From NCBI GenBank assembly GCA_001189495.1, contig CP012068.1:434001-498000 (forward strand): DNA of 64,000 nt, in the 5' to 3' direction. The position numbers were made by a program, and so were the translations under genes. Below the pieces are notes generated by a model. It made no database searches and was not told where the DNA came from. It saw nothing but the letters and a program-made list of their open reading frames with translations. Every line of letters begins with the position of its first letter. Positions within the stretch are counted from its first letter, which is position 1. This document shows positions 34,669 through 43,648 of this stretch, piece after piece. The DNA is from Eubacterium sulci ATCC 35585. Lineage in GTDB: Bacteria; Bacillota; Clostridia; Peptostreptococcales; Anaerovoracaceae.

Positions 34669-35199
34669 ATGAATATCAGAATTACAGGGAAAAACTTCAA
34701 CACCTACAAGCATTTGGAAGAAACTATCGACAAAAAATTCGAGAAACTAGGCAAGTATTTTTCCGACGATATTGATGTCAATATTGTTCTTTCGCAGGAG
34801 AGAGGTAAGGACAAGATTGAGGTTAATATAAATGCTAAGGGAGCAAGATTTAGAACAGAACAGGTTTGCGATGACATTTACGAGGGCATTGATAAAGCTA
34901 CTGATAAGCTTGCTTCGCAGATGTCAAGGCTCAAGGGTAAATTGCAGAAGCGATATCACGATAATAGGTCGGTTAAGTTTGAGGCAATTCCAGACCTAGC
35001 TAAGGACAGCATAGTAGACAGGCACATTGTTAAGACCAAAGTTCTTGAACTTATGCCAATGGATGAGAAAGAAGCGGCTCTTGAGATGGAGATGATCGAT
35101 CATGATTTCTTCGTTTTCCTAAACGACAAGACAGACAAGGTGAATGTTGTTTACAAGAGAAAAGATGGCAACTACGGCTTGCTTGAGACAAAGCATTAG
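34669..35199 (+). CDS. hpf: Ribosome hibernation promoting factor, long form
   Basis: 176 residues, the long-HPF size. The N-terminal ~100 residues match the ribosome-binding RaiA/YfiA domain (MNIRITGKNFNTYKHLEETIDKKFEKLGKYF, ...VNINAKGARFRTEQVCDDIYEGIDKATDKL). The C-terminal ~60 residues (VKTKVLELMPMDEKEAALEMEMIDHDFFVFLNDKTDKVNVVYKRKDGNYGLLE) form the dimerisation domain that joins two 70S ribosomes into inactive 100S particles in stationary phase. A good AAAGGAGG precedes the ATG. Confidence 0.95.
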   Translation: MNIRITGKNFNTYKHLEETIDKKFEKLGKYFSDDIDVNIVLSQERGKDKIEVNINAKGARFRTEQVCDDIYEGIDKATDKLASQMSRLKGKLQKRYHDNRSVKFEAIPDLAKDSIVDRHIVKTKVLELMPMDEKEAALEMEMIDHDFFVFLNDKTDKVNVVYKRKDGNYGLLETKH

Positions 35200-35302
35200 A
35201 GCATTATAATCCTTGCGATTTCAATAGATGATTTAATAAGCTTGGCAGTGTCAAAATCTAGATGTTTGATTTGGCAATGAGCCTGCTGTGAAATAGTTGT
35301 GA

Positions 35303-35348
35303 AAAGACCGTGTCATAATCGAAAAATCGATTGCTGGGCGGTCTTTTT
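35303..35348 (+). terminator. Intrinsic terminator after hpf
   Basis: AAAGACCG (35303-35310) and CGGTCTTT (35339-35346) form the base stem, with an inner TCG-rich hairpin (ATCGAAAAATCGAT), followed by Ts. Confidence 0.78.
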
Positions 35349-35369
35349 ATTGGGCTAAACTATTGAATT

Positions 35370-35399
35370 TTGGCAAGTTTTTTAGTAAAATTGTATAAA
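35370..35399 (+). promoter_or_regulatory. Promoter of the cdaA operon
   Basis: TTGGCA (35370-35375), an 18-base spacer and TATAAA (35394-35399), 20 bases before the cdaA ATG, which follows AAAGGGG. Confidence 0.6.
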
Positions 35400-35419
35400 A
35401 TATCAAAGGGGACAAAGGC

Positions 35420-36268
35420 ATGAAGGATTTTATTATTAACCTCACGACTGGATTCGGAATCAAAGATGTACTCGACATCCTGATCGTAGCTCTAATCGTA
35501 TATAAAGTGCTTGATTTTATCAGAGAAACTAGAGCTCAGCAGCTCGTCAAGGGTATCTTTGTTTTAGTAGTAGCATTTTTAATTTCCGATGTCTTACACC
35601 TATACACACTTAATTGGATTCTCAGGGGAACTATGACTATCGGAGTTGTAGCCCTAATCATTTTGTTCCAACCAGAACTCAGACGTGGACTCGAGTACGT
35701 AGGCCGCGGAAGGTTCATGCCTAATAAACTCAATAGACTAAACAGCGATAAATCCAAAGAGATAATAGACGAGTTTGTCAAAGCTGCAGATGAATGCTCT
35801 GCAACTATGACAGGAGTTTTGATTGTTATCGAGCGAGAAGTTTCCCTTGGAGACATAGCAGATACAGGAACAGTTATAGATGCAGAAATATCTGCGCAGA
35901 TGATAGGAAACATCTTCTATAAGGGTGCACCTCTTCACGATGGTGCAGCTATTGTGCGCGGAGACAGAATATATGCAGCAGGTTGCGTTTTGCCACTCAC
36001 AGATAACAAGGACCTAAACAAGGACCTCGGAACAAGGCATAGGGCAGGTATAGGAATAACCGAAAACTCCGATGCGGTGACTATCATCGTCAGCGAGGAG
36101 AACGGAGTAATCTCTGTTGCTCAGGGAGGAAGACTCACTAGATTCCTAGATGGCAAAGGACTTGAGAAGCTACTTCTCAATCTTTATCTTTCTAACGAAA
36201 CTGTTGAGAAGAGACCTATATCATTTCTCAAGAATGTGGTAGGAGGCAAGCAGAATGACAAGAAATAA
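35420..36268 (+). CDS. cdaA: Diadenylate cyclase CdaA
   Basis: 282 residues. Three N-terminal membrane helices (about 15-33, 42-60, 72-84) are followed by the DisA_N catalytic domain with HDGA (Asp174-Ala176) and GTRHRAG (Arg206-Arg208), the two motifs that bind and cyclise ATP. It makes the second messenger c-di-AMP from two ATP at the membrane. It overlaps its regulator gene cdaR by 14 bases and heads the conserved cdaA-cdaR-glmM module of Firmicutes. Confidence 0.97.
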   Translation: MKDFIINLTTGFGIKDVLDILIVALIVYKVLDFIRETRAQQLVKGIFVLVVAFLISDVLHLYTLNWILRGTMTIGVVALIILFQPELRRGLEYVGRGRFMPNKLNRLNSDKSKEIIDEFVKAADECSATMTGVLIVIEREVSLGDIADTGTVIDAEISAQMIGNIFYKGAPLHDGAAIVRGDRIYAAGCVLPLTDNKDLNKDLGTRHRAGIGITENSDAVTIIVSEENGVISVAQGGRLTRFLDGKGLEKLLLNLYLSNETVEKRPISFLKNVVGGKQNDKK

Positions 36269-37457
36269 GCGTCTAAATGTCGCAATAGCAATAGCGATAG
36301 CGATAGCACTTTGGATATATGTAGTTGGAGAAATTGATCCTTCAGCGGTTAAGACGGTTCACAATGTGCCTATAACAACTCTTCATACAGATGTTCTCAC
36401 AGATAGAGGGCTAGCAATTAGCTCTATGACATCACAAATGCTAGATGTAGAGGTTAGTGGCTCTAGAACTGCAATAGCAAAGCTAAAGGCTGGAGATATC
36501 ACAGCTTCTGTGGACCTTGCTTCTGCATCAAAGGGCGAAAATGAAGTTAATATATCTGTTAGGGTTCCTAGTGGAATAACCATAGACAGCAAGAGCATCA
36601 ACAGTATCAAGGTAATGGTAGAATCTCTAGTTAGCAAGAATGTGCCTGTAAAGATCGTTTACAACGGTTCGTTCAGTGATGACGAGGAGGGAACAACAGT
36701 CTCGATACAGAATAGTGAAGTTGAGGTAACAGGGGCAGAATCAATCGTTAAGCTTGTAAGCTATGCAAGGGGAACGGTCGACGCATCTAGAGTTAAGGAT
36801 GTGGAGAGTGCAAACACATGCAAGCTCATACCAGTTAGCAAAGAGGGTAATAAGGTTGAGAATGTAACGCTTTCTAAGAAATCAACATCGGTAATATCGA
36901 TACTATCAAAGACCAAGACCGTAAACCTAAAAGTTTCGATAAGTGATTATTCATCAGATGGAGCAACTCGTAAAACGACAGTTCCAAAGAAGGTTATCAT
37001 AGCCGGAAGAGCAGATGTCATAAAATCAATAAGCAGTGTAAGTGCAGATGATGTTGATATTTCGAATATCTCTAAGAGCACGGATATCCAACTCGAATTC
37101 TCATCGCTTCCAGAGGGAGTTACAATCTCTGAGAAGAACGCAAATCTCGTGGTAAAGGTGACTGTGAGTCAGCTTGGAGAAAAAGTTTTAAAGATTGGTA
37201 AAAGCGAGATTAAGATAACAGGCGAACAAAGTGATCTCAAGTATGAGATTCAGGAGTTGTCCTTTGTAAATCTAACCGTTACAGGAGATGAGGATGCGGT
37301 AGAAAAGCTAAAGTCAAGTGATTTTGAGCTCGTAATAGATGTATCAAATGCCCAAAGAGGTGATAATCAGATTCAGCTCAGCGTAAGCGGTGATACTAAG
37401 AATTTCTCCGTTACTTTAGATCCGCAGTTTGTAAACGTTAAGGTGAGCAACAAGTAA
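36255..37457 (+). CDS. cdaR: CdaA regulatory protein CdaR (YbbR domains)
   Basis: 400 residues. One N-terminal membrane helix (VAIAIAIAIALWIYVVG) is followed by an extracytoplasmic part made of about four YbbR-type beta repeats (for example VEVSGSRTAIAKLKAGDITASVDLASASKG, VEVTGAESIVKLVSYARGTVDAS, LTVTGDEDAVEKLKSSDFELVIDVS). CdaR binds CdaA and tunes c-di-AMP synthesis from outside the membrane. Confidence 0.93.
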   Translation: MTRNKRLNVAIAIAIAIALWIYVVGEIDPSAVKTVHNVPITTLHTDVLTDRGLAISSMTSQMLDVEVSGSRTAIAKLKAGDITASVDLASASKGENEVNISVRVPSGITIDSKSINSIKVMVESLVSKNVPVKIVYNGSFSDDEEGTTVSIQNSEVEVTGAESIVKLVSYARGTVDASRVKDVESANTCKLIPVSKEGNKVENVTLSKKSTSVISILSKTKTVNLKVSISDYSSDGATRKTTVPKKVIIAGRADVIKSISSVSADDVDISNISKSTDIQLEFSSLPEGVTISEKNANLVVKVTVSQLGEKVLKIGKSEIKITGEQSDLKYEIQELSFVNLTVTGDEDAVEKLKSSDFELVIDVSNAQRGDNQIQLSVSGDTKNFSVTLDPQFVNVKVSNK

Positions 37458-37489
37458 TAGGCTTTAGGAATAGCTAGGAAGGAAGAAAT

Positions 37490-38842
37490 ATGGGTAGATT
37501 ATTCGGCACCGACGGTGTAAGAGGTGTGGCAAACTCCGAACTGACACCGGAGCTTGCGTTTAACCTGGGTAAGGCTGGTGCAGCTGTATTGAGCCAAGGT
37601 AACAAAAGGCCCGTAATCGTTATAGGTAAGGATACAAGGCTTTCGGGAGATATGCTCGAAAATGCTTTAGCAGCTGGAATACTCGCAGTCGGCGGAAATG
37701 TAATTAAAGTCGGAGTAATACCAACTCCTGCGGTTGCCTATCTAACAAGATATTATCGTGCAGATGCAGGTATAGTTATATCAGCATCTCATAACCCATT
37801 TGAATATAACGGAATCAAATTCTTTAATGGGCAAGGATATAAGCTCGATGACTCGATAGAAGAAAAAATCGAGGATATAATTATGAGAGGTATCGATGCC
37901 AATGCTCACGTTACAGGCGACCAAATCGGCAGATGTCTAGAAGCAGAAGAATCAGCGACAGAACTCTACTGCAATTCCCTTCTTGAGACAATAGATATAA
38001 GCCTTGAGGGAATGAAGATAGTTTTAGACTGTGCAAATGGAGCTGCTTTTGAGATAGCACCTAAGGTTTATAGAAAGCTCGGAGCAGATGTTACAGTAAT
38101 AGGTGATGAACCTAACGGAATCAACATCAATGAGGCTATAGGGTCAACTCATCCAGAGAAGCTTCAGAGAGAAGTTATAAGCTGTCAGGCTGACCTTGGA
38201 CTTGCCTATGATGGAGATGCAGATAGACTCATAGTGGTCGACGAGAAGGGCAATGTAATTGACGGAGATAGAACCATATGTATCTGTGCAAAGATGCTCA
38301 AGGATGCTGGCGAGCTAGGAGTTAACAAGGTTACAACAACGGTAATGAGCAACCTAGGCTTCCACAAATATGTCAAGGAAGTTATAGGAGCTGATATAGA
38401 AGTTACAGGTGTTGGAGATAGATATGTTCTGGAGTCAATGCTAAAAACTGGTAGCGTAATCGGTGGTGAGCAGTCAGGACATATAATTTTTAAGAATTAC
38501 ACTACGACTGGTGATGGTACTCTTTCATCACTTCAGTTTGTCAAGGCACTAGTGGCTAGTGGAAAGAAGGCCTCGGAGCTGTCTGAGGAAATCGAGCTCT
38601 TCCCACAGGTTTTGGTAAATGCAAGAGTAAACAATGACAATAAGAAAATCTTCATGAATGACGAAGAAGTTAAGCAGAAGATTGCTGATGTAGAGGCAAA
38701 AATTGGAGAAGACGGACGCGTTCTTATCAGGCCATCAGGTACAGAGCCTCTCGTTAGAGTCATGATTGAAGGTAAGGACACAGAAGTGATAAACGAATTA
38801 GCTGAAGACCTTGCTGCTCTAATTAGCAGGAAGTTTCACTAA
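37490..38842 (+). CDS. glmM: Phosphoglucosamine mutase GlmM
   Basis: 450 residues beginning MGRLFGTDGVRG. The phosphoserine motif is ISASHNP with Ser100, the metal loop DGDADR lies near residue 242, and the phosphate-binding RPSGTEPLVR is near the C-terminus. It converts glucosamine-6-phosphate to glucosamine-1-phosphate for UDP-GlcNAc and peptidoglycan. In other Firmicutes GlmM also inhibits CdaA by direct contact, which explains the conserved order. Confidence 0.97.
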   Translation: MGRLFGTDGVRGVANSELTPELAFNLGKAGAAVLSQGNKRPVIVIGKDTRLSGDMLENALAAGILAVGGNVIKVGVIPTPAVAYLTRYYRADAGIVISASHNPFEYNGIKFFNGQGYKLDDSIEEKIEDIIMRGIDANAHVTGDQIGRCLEAEESATELYCNSLLETIDISLEGMKIVLDCANGAAFEIAPKVYRKLGADVTVIGDEPNGININEAIGSTHPEKLQREVISCQADLGLAYDGDADRLIVVDEKGNVIDGDRTICICAKMLKDAGELGVNKVTTTVMSNLGFHKYVKEVIGADIEVTGVGDRYVLESMLKTGSVIGGEQSGHIIFKNYTTTGDGTLSSLQFVKALVASGKKASELSEEIELFPQVLVNARVNNDNKKIFMNDEEVKQKIADVEAKIGEDGRVLIRPSGTEPLVRVMIEGKDTEVINELAEDLAALISRKFH

Positions 38843-38899
38843 TCAAAGTCGCAATAGGCAAACCGAAAGACAGCCTAGGAGATAAGGAAGGAATATATT

Positions 38900-40738
38900 A
38901 TGTGCGGAATAGTAGGCTATGTAGGATATGATGAAGCCGCTGGCAAAATCATAGAAGGTCTAAAGAAATTGGAATATAGAGGTTATGACTCATCAGGAAT
39001 AGCCATTCTAAGCGATAAGGGAATAGAGCTAAACAAGTGCAAGGGCGAGATCAAAAACCTTGAGAACATGATAGCGGGAAGAGTTCCTAGTGGAACCTGC
39101 GGTATCGGACACACAAGATGGGCAACGCATGGAGCCCCATCAGATGTAAATTCTCATCCACACATGGATCAGAGTGGAAGAGTTGCTCTTGTTCACAACG
39201 GAATCGTAGAAAACTATGTAGAACTCAAGGAAACTCTTGTTAACGAGCATGGAATCAAGTTTAAGTCAGAGACAGATAGTGAAGTTATCGCTCAGCTTGT
39301 TGGCGTTAAGTATAATGCAAACGGCGGCGATCTTGAGAAGGCCGTTTACGACGCAACAAAGGAAATGCGCGGAACCTATGCTATAGGCGTTATCGCAGAG
39401 GATACTCCTAACAAGATAGTTGCTTACCGCAAGGAAGCACCTTTGATTGCAGGTCTCGGCAAGAAGAGTAATTTCATCGCTTCAGATATTCCAGCTTTGC
39501 TGAAGTACACAAATGATATATTTTTGATTGAAAACGATGAGATGGTAATTTGCACTCCTGATTCTATAACTATCAAGGACAAGGATGGCAAGGAAGTTAA
39601 GCGTGAGGCCATGAAGATTACATGGAGCGTAGAGGACGCTGAGAAGGGCGGATACGAGCACTTCATGCTTAAGGAGATAAACGAGCAGCCTAAGGTTGTC
39701 GCAGAGACTCTAAACCGCCGTATCGACGAAGACGGAAAGATTAAGCTTGACGGAATCAACCTAACAAAGGAAGAACTCGACAAGTACAATAAGATATACA
39801 TCGTTGCTTGCGGAACTGCTTATCATGCAGGTCTAGTGGGTAAGTATGTGATTGAAAAGATGGCGGGCATTGCTGTTGAGGTTGATGTAGCCTCAGAATT
39901 TAGATACCGCGATCCTTTCATCGATGAGAAGACTCTTTTCATCGCAATAAGTCAGTCGGGAGAGACCCTAGATACTTTGATGTCGCTTAGATTAGCAAAG
40001 GAAAAGGGGGCTAGAGTTCTTTCCGTTGTCAATGTAGTGGGAAGCTCAATTGCTAGAGAATCAGACGATGTGTTCTATACATGGGCAGGACCTGAGATTG
40101 CAGTTGCATCAACAAAGGCATACACAACTCAGCTCGTTTGCATGTATTTAATCGCGCTTTACCTTGGAGATATACGTGGAACACTTACAGATGAGTATCG
40201 TAAGTTCATTCTTGAAGAGCTCCAGCAGATTCCGGAGAAGATTCAGGAAATCCTTGAGGAAGCTCCATATATCGAAAAGCTTGCAAAGAGACTTTACAAC
40301 AAGACTCAGGTGTTCTTCATCGGAAGAGGATTAGACTCTGCAGTCGCATACGAAGGCTCACTAAAGCTCAAGGAGATTTCATACATCAATTCATTTGCGA
40401 TTGCCGCAGGTGAGCTAAAGCACGGAACCATCGCTTTGATGGAACCAGATACAGTAGTTGTTGCTATGGCGACACAGGATAGACTCTTTGAGAAGATGTA
40501 CTCAAACATTATCGAGGTTAAGGCTCGTCTTGCACATGTTGTTTCGATTGCTAAAGCAGGCAACGAGCAAATCAAGGATGCAAGCTCAGAGGTAATCTAC
40601 ATTCCGCGCTGTGATGATGAGGTTTCACCACTTCTTACAGTAGTACCACTGCAGATCTTTGCGTACTATGTAGCTAAGGAGAAGGGCGAAAGCATAGACA
40701 AGCCAAGAAACCTAGCAAAGAGTGTTACAGTAGAATAG
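38900..40738 (+). CDS. glmS: Glucosamine-6-phosphate synthase GlmS
   Basis: 612 residues. The N-terminal glutaminase domain starts MCGIVGYVG with nucleophile Cys2 (after Met removal, Cys1). Two SIS sugar-isomerase domains follow (SQSGETLDTLMSLRLAKEKGA near 355, IGRGLDSAVAYEGSLKLKEISY near 475), and the C-terminus ends PRNLAKSVTVE as usual. It makes glucosamine-6-phosphate from fructose-6-phosphate and glutamine. The 57-base gap upstream is too short for a glmS ribozyme and shows none. Confidence 0.97.
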   Translation: MCGIVGYVGYDEAAGKIIEGLKKLEYRGYDSSGIAILSDKGIELNKCKGEIKNLENMIAGRVPSGTCGIGHTRWATHGAPSDVNSHPHMDQSGRVALVHNGIVENYVELKETLVNEHGIKFKSETDSEVIAQLVGVKYNANGGDLEKAVYDATKEMRGTYAIGVIAEDTPNKIVAYRKEAPLIAGLGKKSNFIASDIPALLKYTNDIFLIENDEMVICTPDSITIKDKDGKEVKREAMKITWSVEDAEKGGYEHFMLKEINEQPKVVAETLNRRIDEDGKIKLDGINLTKEELDKYNKIYIVACGTAYHAGLVGKYVIEKMAGIAVEVDVASEFRYRDPFIDEKTLFIAISQSGETLDTLMSLRLAKEKGARVLSVVNVVGSSIARESDDVFYTWAGPEIAVASTKAYTTQLVCMYLIALYLGDIRGTLTDEYRKFILEELQQIPEKIQEILEEAPYIEKLAKRLYNKTQVFFIGRGLDSAVAYEGSLKLKEISYINSFAIAAGELKHGTIALMEPDTVVVAMATQDRLFEKMYSNIIEVKARLAHVVSIAKAGNEQIKDASSEVIYIPRCDDEVSPLLTVVPLQIFAYYVAKEKGESIDKPRNLAKSVTVE

Positions 40739-40747
40739 GAGATAGAA

Positions 40748-41317
40748 ATGACATACGAACAGATAAAGAAACAAGCTGAAGAGGCTATCAAAGAGCTGTT
40801 AGAAAAAACGCATTTGAAGGCGGGCGACATCTTTGTTGTTGGCTGTTCGTCCAGTGAAATAAAGGGTGAGAGCATAGGTAGAGGCTCAGACATCAATGCT
40901 GCAGAGGCAGTTTATGAAGCCATATATCCAGCGCTACAAGAAAGAGGCGTTTACCTTGCTGCCCAGTGCTGCGAGCACCTAAACCGCGCCATCATAGTGG
41001 AGAGGGAAGCTTTGCGAGGAAATGAAGAAATCGTAAATGTTGTACCTCAGCTTCACGCAGGCGGATCTTTTTCGGTTACTTGCTACAAGAATTTTAAGGA
41101 CCCAGTTGCTGTCGAATACATCAAAGCAGATGCCGGCATGGATATAGGCGATACTTTGATTGGAATGCATCTGAGAGCAGTTGCTGTTCCTGTGCGCATA
41201 TCTGTTAAGCAGATTGGAGAGGCACATCTTGTTTGCGCTAGAACAAGACCTAAGTTCATAGGCGGAGAAAGAGCTGTCTATGATGAGCATCTATCAGGTG
41301 GAGACATTCCTAGATAG
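40748..41317 (+). CDS. UPF0340 / TIGR01440 family protein (YwlG-like)
   Basis: 189 residues with the family features GDIFVVGCSSSEIKGESIGRGSD, LAAQCCEHLNRAIIVERE and a C-terminal RPKFIGGERAVYDE. Function is unknown. It starts nine bases after glmS, with AGGAG before the ATG, so it is part of the same transcript. Confidence 0.9.
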   Translation: MTYEQIKKQAEEAIKELLEKTHLKAGDIFVVGCSSSEIKGESIGRGSDINAAEAVYEAIYPALQERGVYLAAQCCEHLNRAIIVEREALRGNEEIVNVVPQLHAGGSFSVTCYKNFKDPVAVEYIKADAGMDIGDTLIGMHLRAVAVPVRISVKQIGEAHLVCARTRPKFIGGERAVYDEHLSGGDIPR

Positions 41318-41334
41318 AAGGCGTGGAGGAAATA

Positions 41335-42108
41335 ATGTACGAATTTGATGCACAGAAAACAAAGGACAGAATTGTTGATTGGATAAGGGCTTTCTTTGAT
41401 GCAAATGGCAAAGCCTGCAAGGCAGTAGTTGCAATTAGTGGAGGAAAGGACAGCTCTGTGACTGCAGCGCTATGTGTTGAAGCACTTGGCAAGGACAGAG
41501 TGTTTGGAGTTTTGCTCCCAAACGGTGTTCAGGCTGACATAGATATGTCCATGCTTCTTGTAAACCATCTTGGCATAGAGCATGCGGTTATAAATATCAA
41601 GGATTCTTTTGAAGGACTGACGGGAGAGCTTAAGGAGAAGCTTCCAGTAGAGGTAAGTAAGCAGACTTTGACTAACCTTCCTGCAAGACTGAGAATGGCT
41701 GCGACGTATGCGGTTTCTCAATCGCTTAATGGAAGAGTCGCAAATACCTGTAATCTTTCAGAGGACTGGGTTGGATATTCGACTCGCTACGGCGATGCAG
41801 CTGGAGACTTCAGTCCGCTTTCTAGACTAACAGTTCAGGAGGTTAAGGCTGTCGGAAGAGAGCTAGGGCTTCCAGAGGTTTTAGTCGATAAGGTTCCAAT
41901 TGATGGACTTTCTGGGCTGACAGATGAGCAGAATCTTGGATTTAGCTACGAGACCTTGGACAAGTATTTGCGCACAGGAGTTTGTGAGGATGCCGAAATC
42001 AAGGCTTTGATAGATAGAAAACGCAAGATGAACAAGTTCAAAATTGAACTTATGCCAGCTTTTGAATACGATGCACCTATACTTGCAGATGATGAGAGCA
42101 GTAGGTAG
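41335..42108 (+). CDS. nadE: Ammonia-dependent NAD synthetase
   Basis: 257 residues, the size of the short NadE that lacks a glutaminase domain. The PP-loop SGGKDSS lies near residue 35; other conserved pieces are ANTCNLSEDWVGYSTRYGDAAGDFSPL and KVPIDGLSGLTDEQNLGFSY. It converts nicotinic acid adenine dinucleotide to NAD with ATP and ammonia. ATG 41335 follows GGAGGA; the GTG at 41323 sits in front of that site and is less likely. Confidence 0.94.
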   Translation: MYEFDAQKTKDRIVDWIRAFFDANGKACKAVVAISGGKDSSVTAALCVEALGKDRVFGVLLPNGVQADIDMSMLLVNHLGIEHAVINIKDSFEGLTGELKEKLPVEVSKQTLTNLPARLRMAATYAVSQSLNGRVANTCNLSEDWVGYSTRYGDAAGDFSPLSRLTVQEVKAVGRELGLPEVLVDKVPIDGLSGLTDEQNLGFSYETLDKYLRTGVCEDAEIKALIDRKRKMNKFKIELMPAFEYDAPILADDESSR

Positions 42109-42114
42109 GGAAAG

Positions 42115-43599
42115 ATGAAATTAGAAAAGCTTTTTAATGAATATATGGGAAGCGAGCAGGGGGAGCAGAATATTGCTTCCCTTGTTATAGATTCCAGGAA
42201 GGCAAGTGAAGGATGCCTTTTCTTTGCCGTAAAGGGCCTTGAGGCTGATGGACATGCCTACATACCAATGGCCATAGAAAAGGGTGCAGTTGCAATAGTT
42301 TGCAGTGATAAGCAGGATGAACGCGAGGGCATCACTTACATATATAGAGATGATGTGATTGGTGAAATCGGAAGATGCAGCAGTGTATTTTACGGAAACC
42401 CTAGCACTAAGATGACCATGTACGGCGTGACAGGAACTAATGGAAAGAGTACAACAACCTGCATTATCAAAGACCTTCACGAGAAGGCCTGCGGAGAGGG
42501 CTGTGGATATATGGGAACCATTGCTGTTAGATACGGCGATGTAGACGAAAAGCCGAGCCTTACGACTCCAGATGCAATTGAAATAAACGACTATCTATCA
42601 AAGATGGAAAAAGCAGGCATGAAGAGCGTTTCCATGGAAGTGAGCTCTCACGGACTTGCACTTAGAAGAACTGAAGGGCTTGACTTTGATGTAGCCATAT
42701 TTACGAATTTTACATGGGATCACCTAGATTTTCATAAGACTATGGAAGCGTATTTTGAGGCAAAAAAGAGTCTGTTTGTAGGGCTTAAGCCTGAAGCGAT
42801 AGCTCTACTAAATCTAGATGACGATAGCTTTGATAAGCTAAAAGAAGCATGCAAGTGCAAGGTGCTAAGCTACGGAACAAATGCTCGTGCTGACTACCGA
42901 ATAAAGGGACTAATTATGAGTTCTGGTGGCTCTGAATTTGACCTTGTGCTTTCAGAAAAGGCTTGCGGAAAGCATGAAGGCGCATGCTATCACATAAAGA
43001 CTAATATCGTAGCAGAGTATAATATTTTGAATTTAACTGCAGCTATTGCGGGTCTTCATTGTCAAGGCTTTGAAATGGAAAAGTTAATCGAAGCATGTTT
43101 AGATGTTAAGCAGGTCGATGGACGCATGGAGCGCGTAGAAAACGAGCTTGGTATAGACTTGATTGTCGATTATGCTCATACACCTGATGGCTTTGATAAG
43201 ATGTTTGAGTTTGCACGTAGGGTCAAGAAGGATAGAGGCAAGCTTTATGCAGTCTTTGGATCTGCAGGAAAGCGAGACAAGGAAAAACGCGAGGTTCTTG
43301 GCAAAATTGCGAGCGAAAACTGCGATTACATAATTTTGACGGAAGAAGACCCTAGGGACGAGGCTGCCTGCGATATCGCAAAGCAGATAGCTTTGAAGAT
43401 GCCTAAGGAAGCTTACGAGTTTATCGATAACAGATATGAAGCTATATCAAAGGCCATAGCTATGGCAAAGCCTGGCGATATGGTCTTGGTACTCGGCAAA
43501 GGTGATGAGAAATATCTCGAGCGCTCAAAGGGCAAGGAAAGCTGGATGGGCGACGAAAAGGCTGCAGCAGAAATTGCTGCTAATCTTGCAAGTAAATAA
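42115..43599 (+). CDS. murE: UDP-MurNAc-tripeptide synthetase (MurE-type Mur ligase)
   Basis: 494 residues with the Mur ligase P-loop GTNGKSTTT, FTNFTWDHLDFH, and VDYAHTPDGFDKMF. It adds the third amino acid to the peptidoglycan stem peptide. The position that sets specificity reads EEDPRDE; the Arg resembles the DNPR motif of meso-diaminopimelate-adding enzymes more than the lysine-adding type, but the match is not exact. A MurE-like paralogue with another substrate is possible. It is the last gene of the run that starts at cdaA, seven bases after nadE. Confidence 0.87.
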   Translation: MKLEKLFNEYMGSEQGEQNIASLVIDSRKASEGCLFFAVKGLEADGHAYIPMAIEKGAVAIVCSDKQDEREGITYIYRDDVIGEIGRCSSVFYGNPSTKMTMYGVTGTNGKSTTTCIIKDLHEKACGEGCGYMGTIAVRYGDVDEKPSLTTPDAIEINDYLSKMEKAGMKSVSMEVSSHGLALRRTEGLDFDVAIFTNFTWDHLDFHKTMEAYFEAKKSLFVGLKPEAIALLNLDDDSFDKLKEACKCKVLSYGTNARADYRIKGLIMSSGGSEFDLVLSEKACGKHEGACYHIKTNIVAEYNILNLTAAIAGLHCQGFEMEKLIEACLDVKQVDGRMERVENELGIDLIVDYAHTPDGFDKMFEFARRVKKDRGKLYAVFGSAGKRDKEKREVLGKIASENCDYIILTEEDPRDEAACDIAKQIALKMPKEAYEFIDNRYEAISKAIAMAKPGDMVLVLGKGDEKYLERSKGKESWMGDEKAAAEIAANLASK

Positions 43600-43609
43600 A
43601 GTAAAAAAT

Positions 43610-43647
43610 AAGGGCATCTAGGTCAAGCGACCTAAAAGCCCTTTTTT
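43610..43647 (+). terminator. Terminator of the cdaA-murE operon
   Basis: AGGGC...GCCCT forms the base, with an inner AGGTC-AAGC-GACCT hairpin, followed by six Ts. It ends at the stop of the convergent gene. Confidence 0.88.
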
Positions 43648-43648
43648 G

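Noticed and set aside
38843-38899. glmS ribozyme upstream of glmS
   Set aside because: The gap is 57 bases, too short, and the conserved core is absent.
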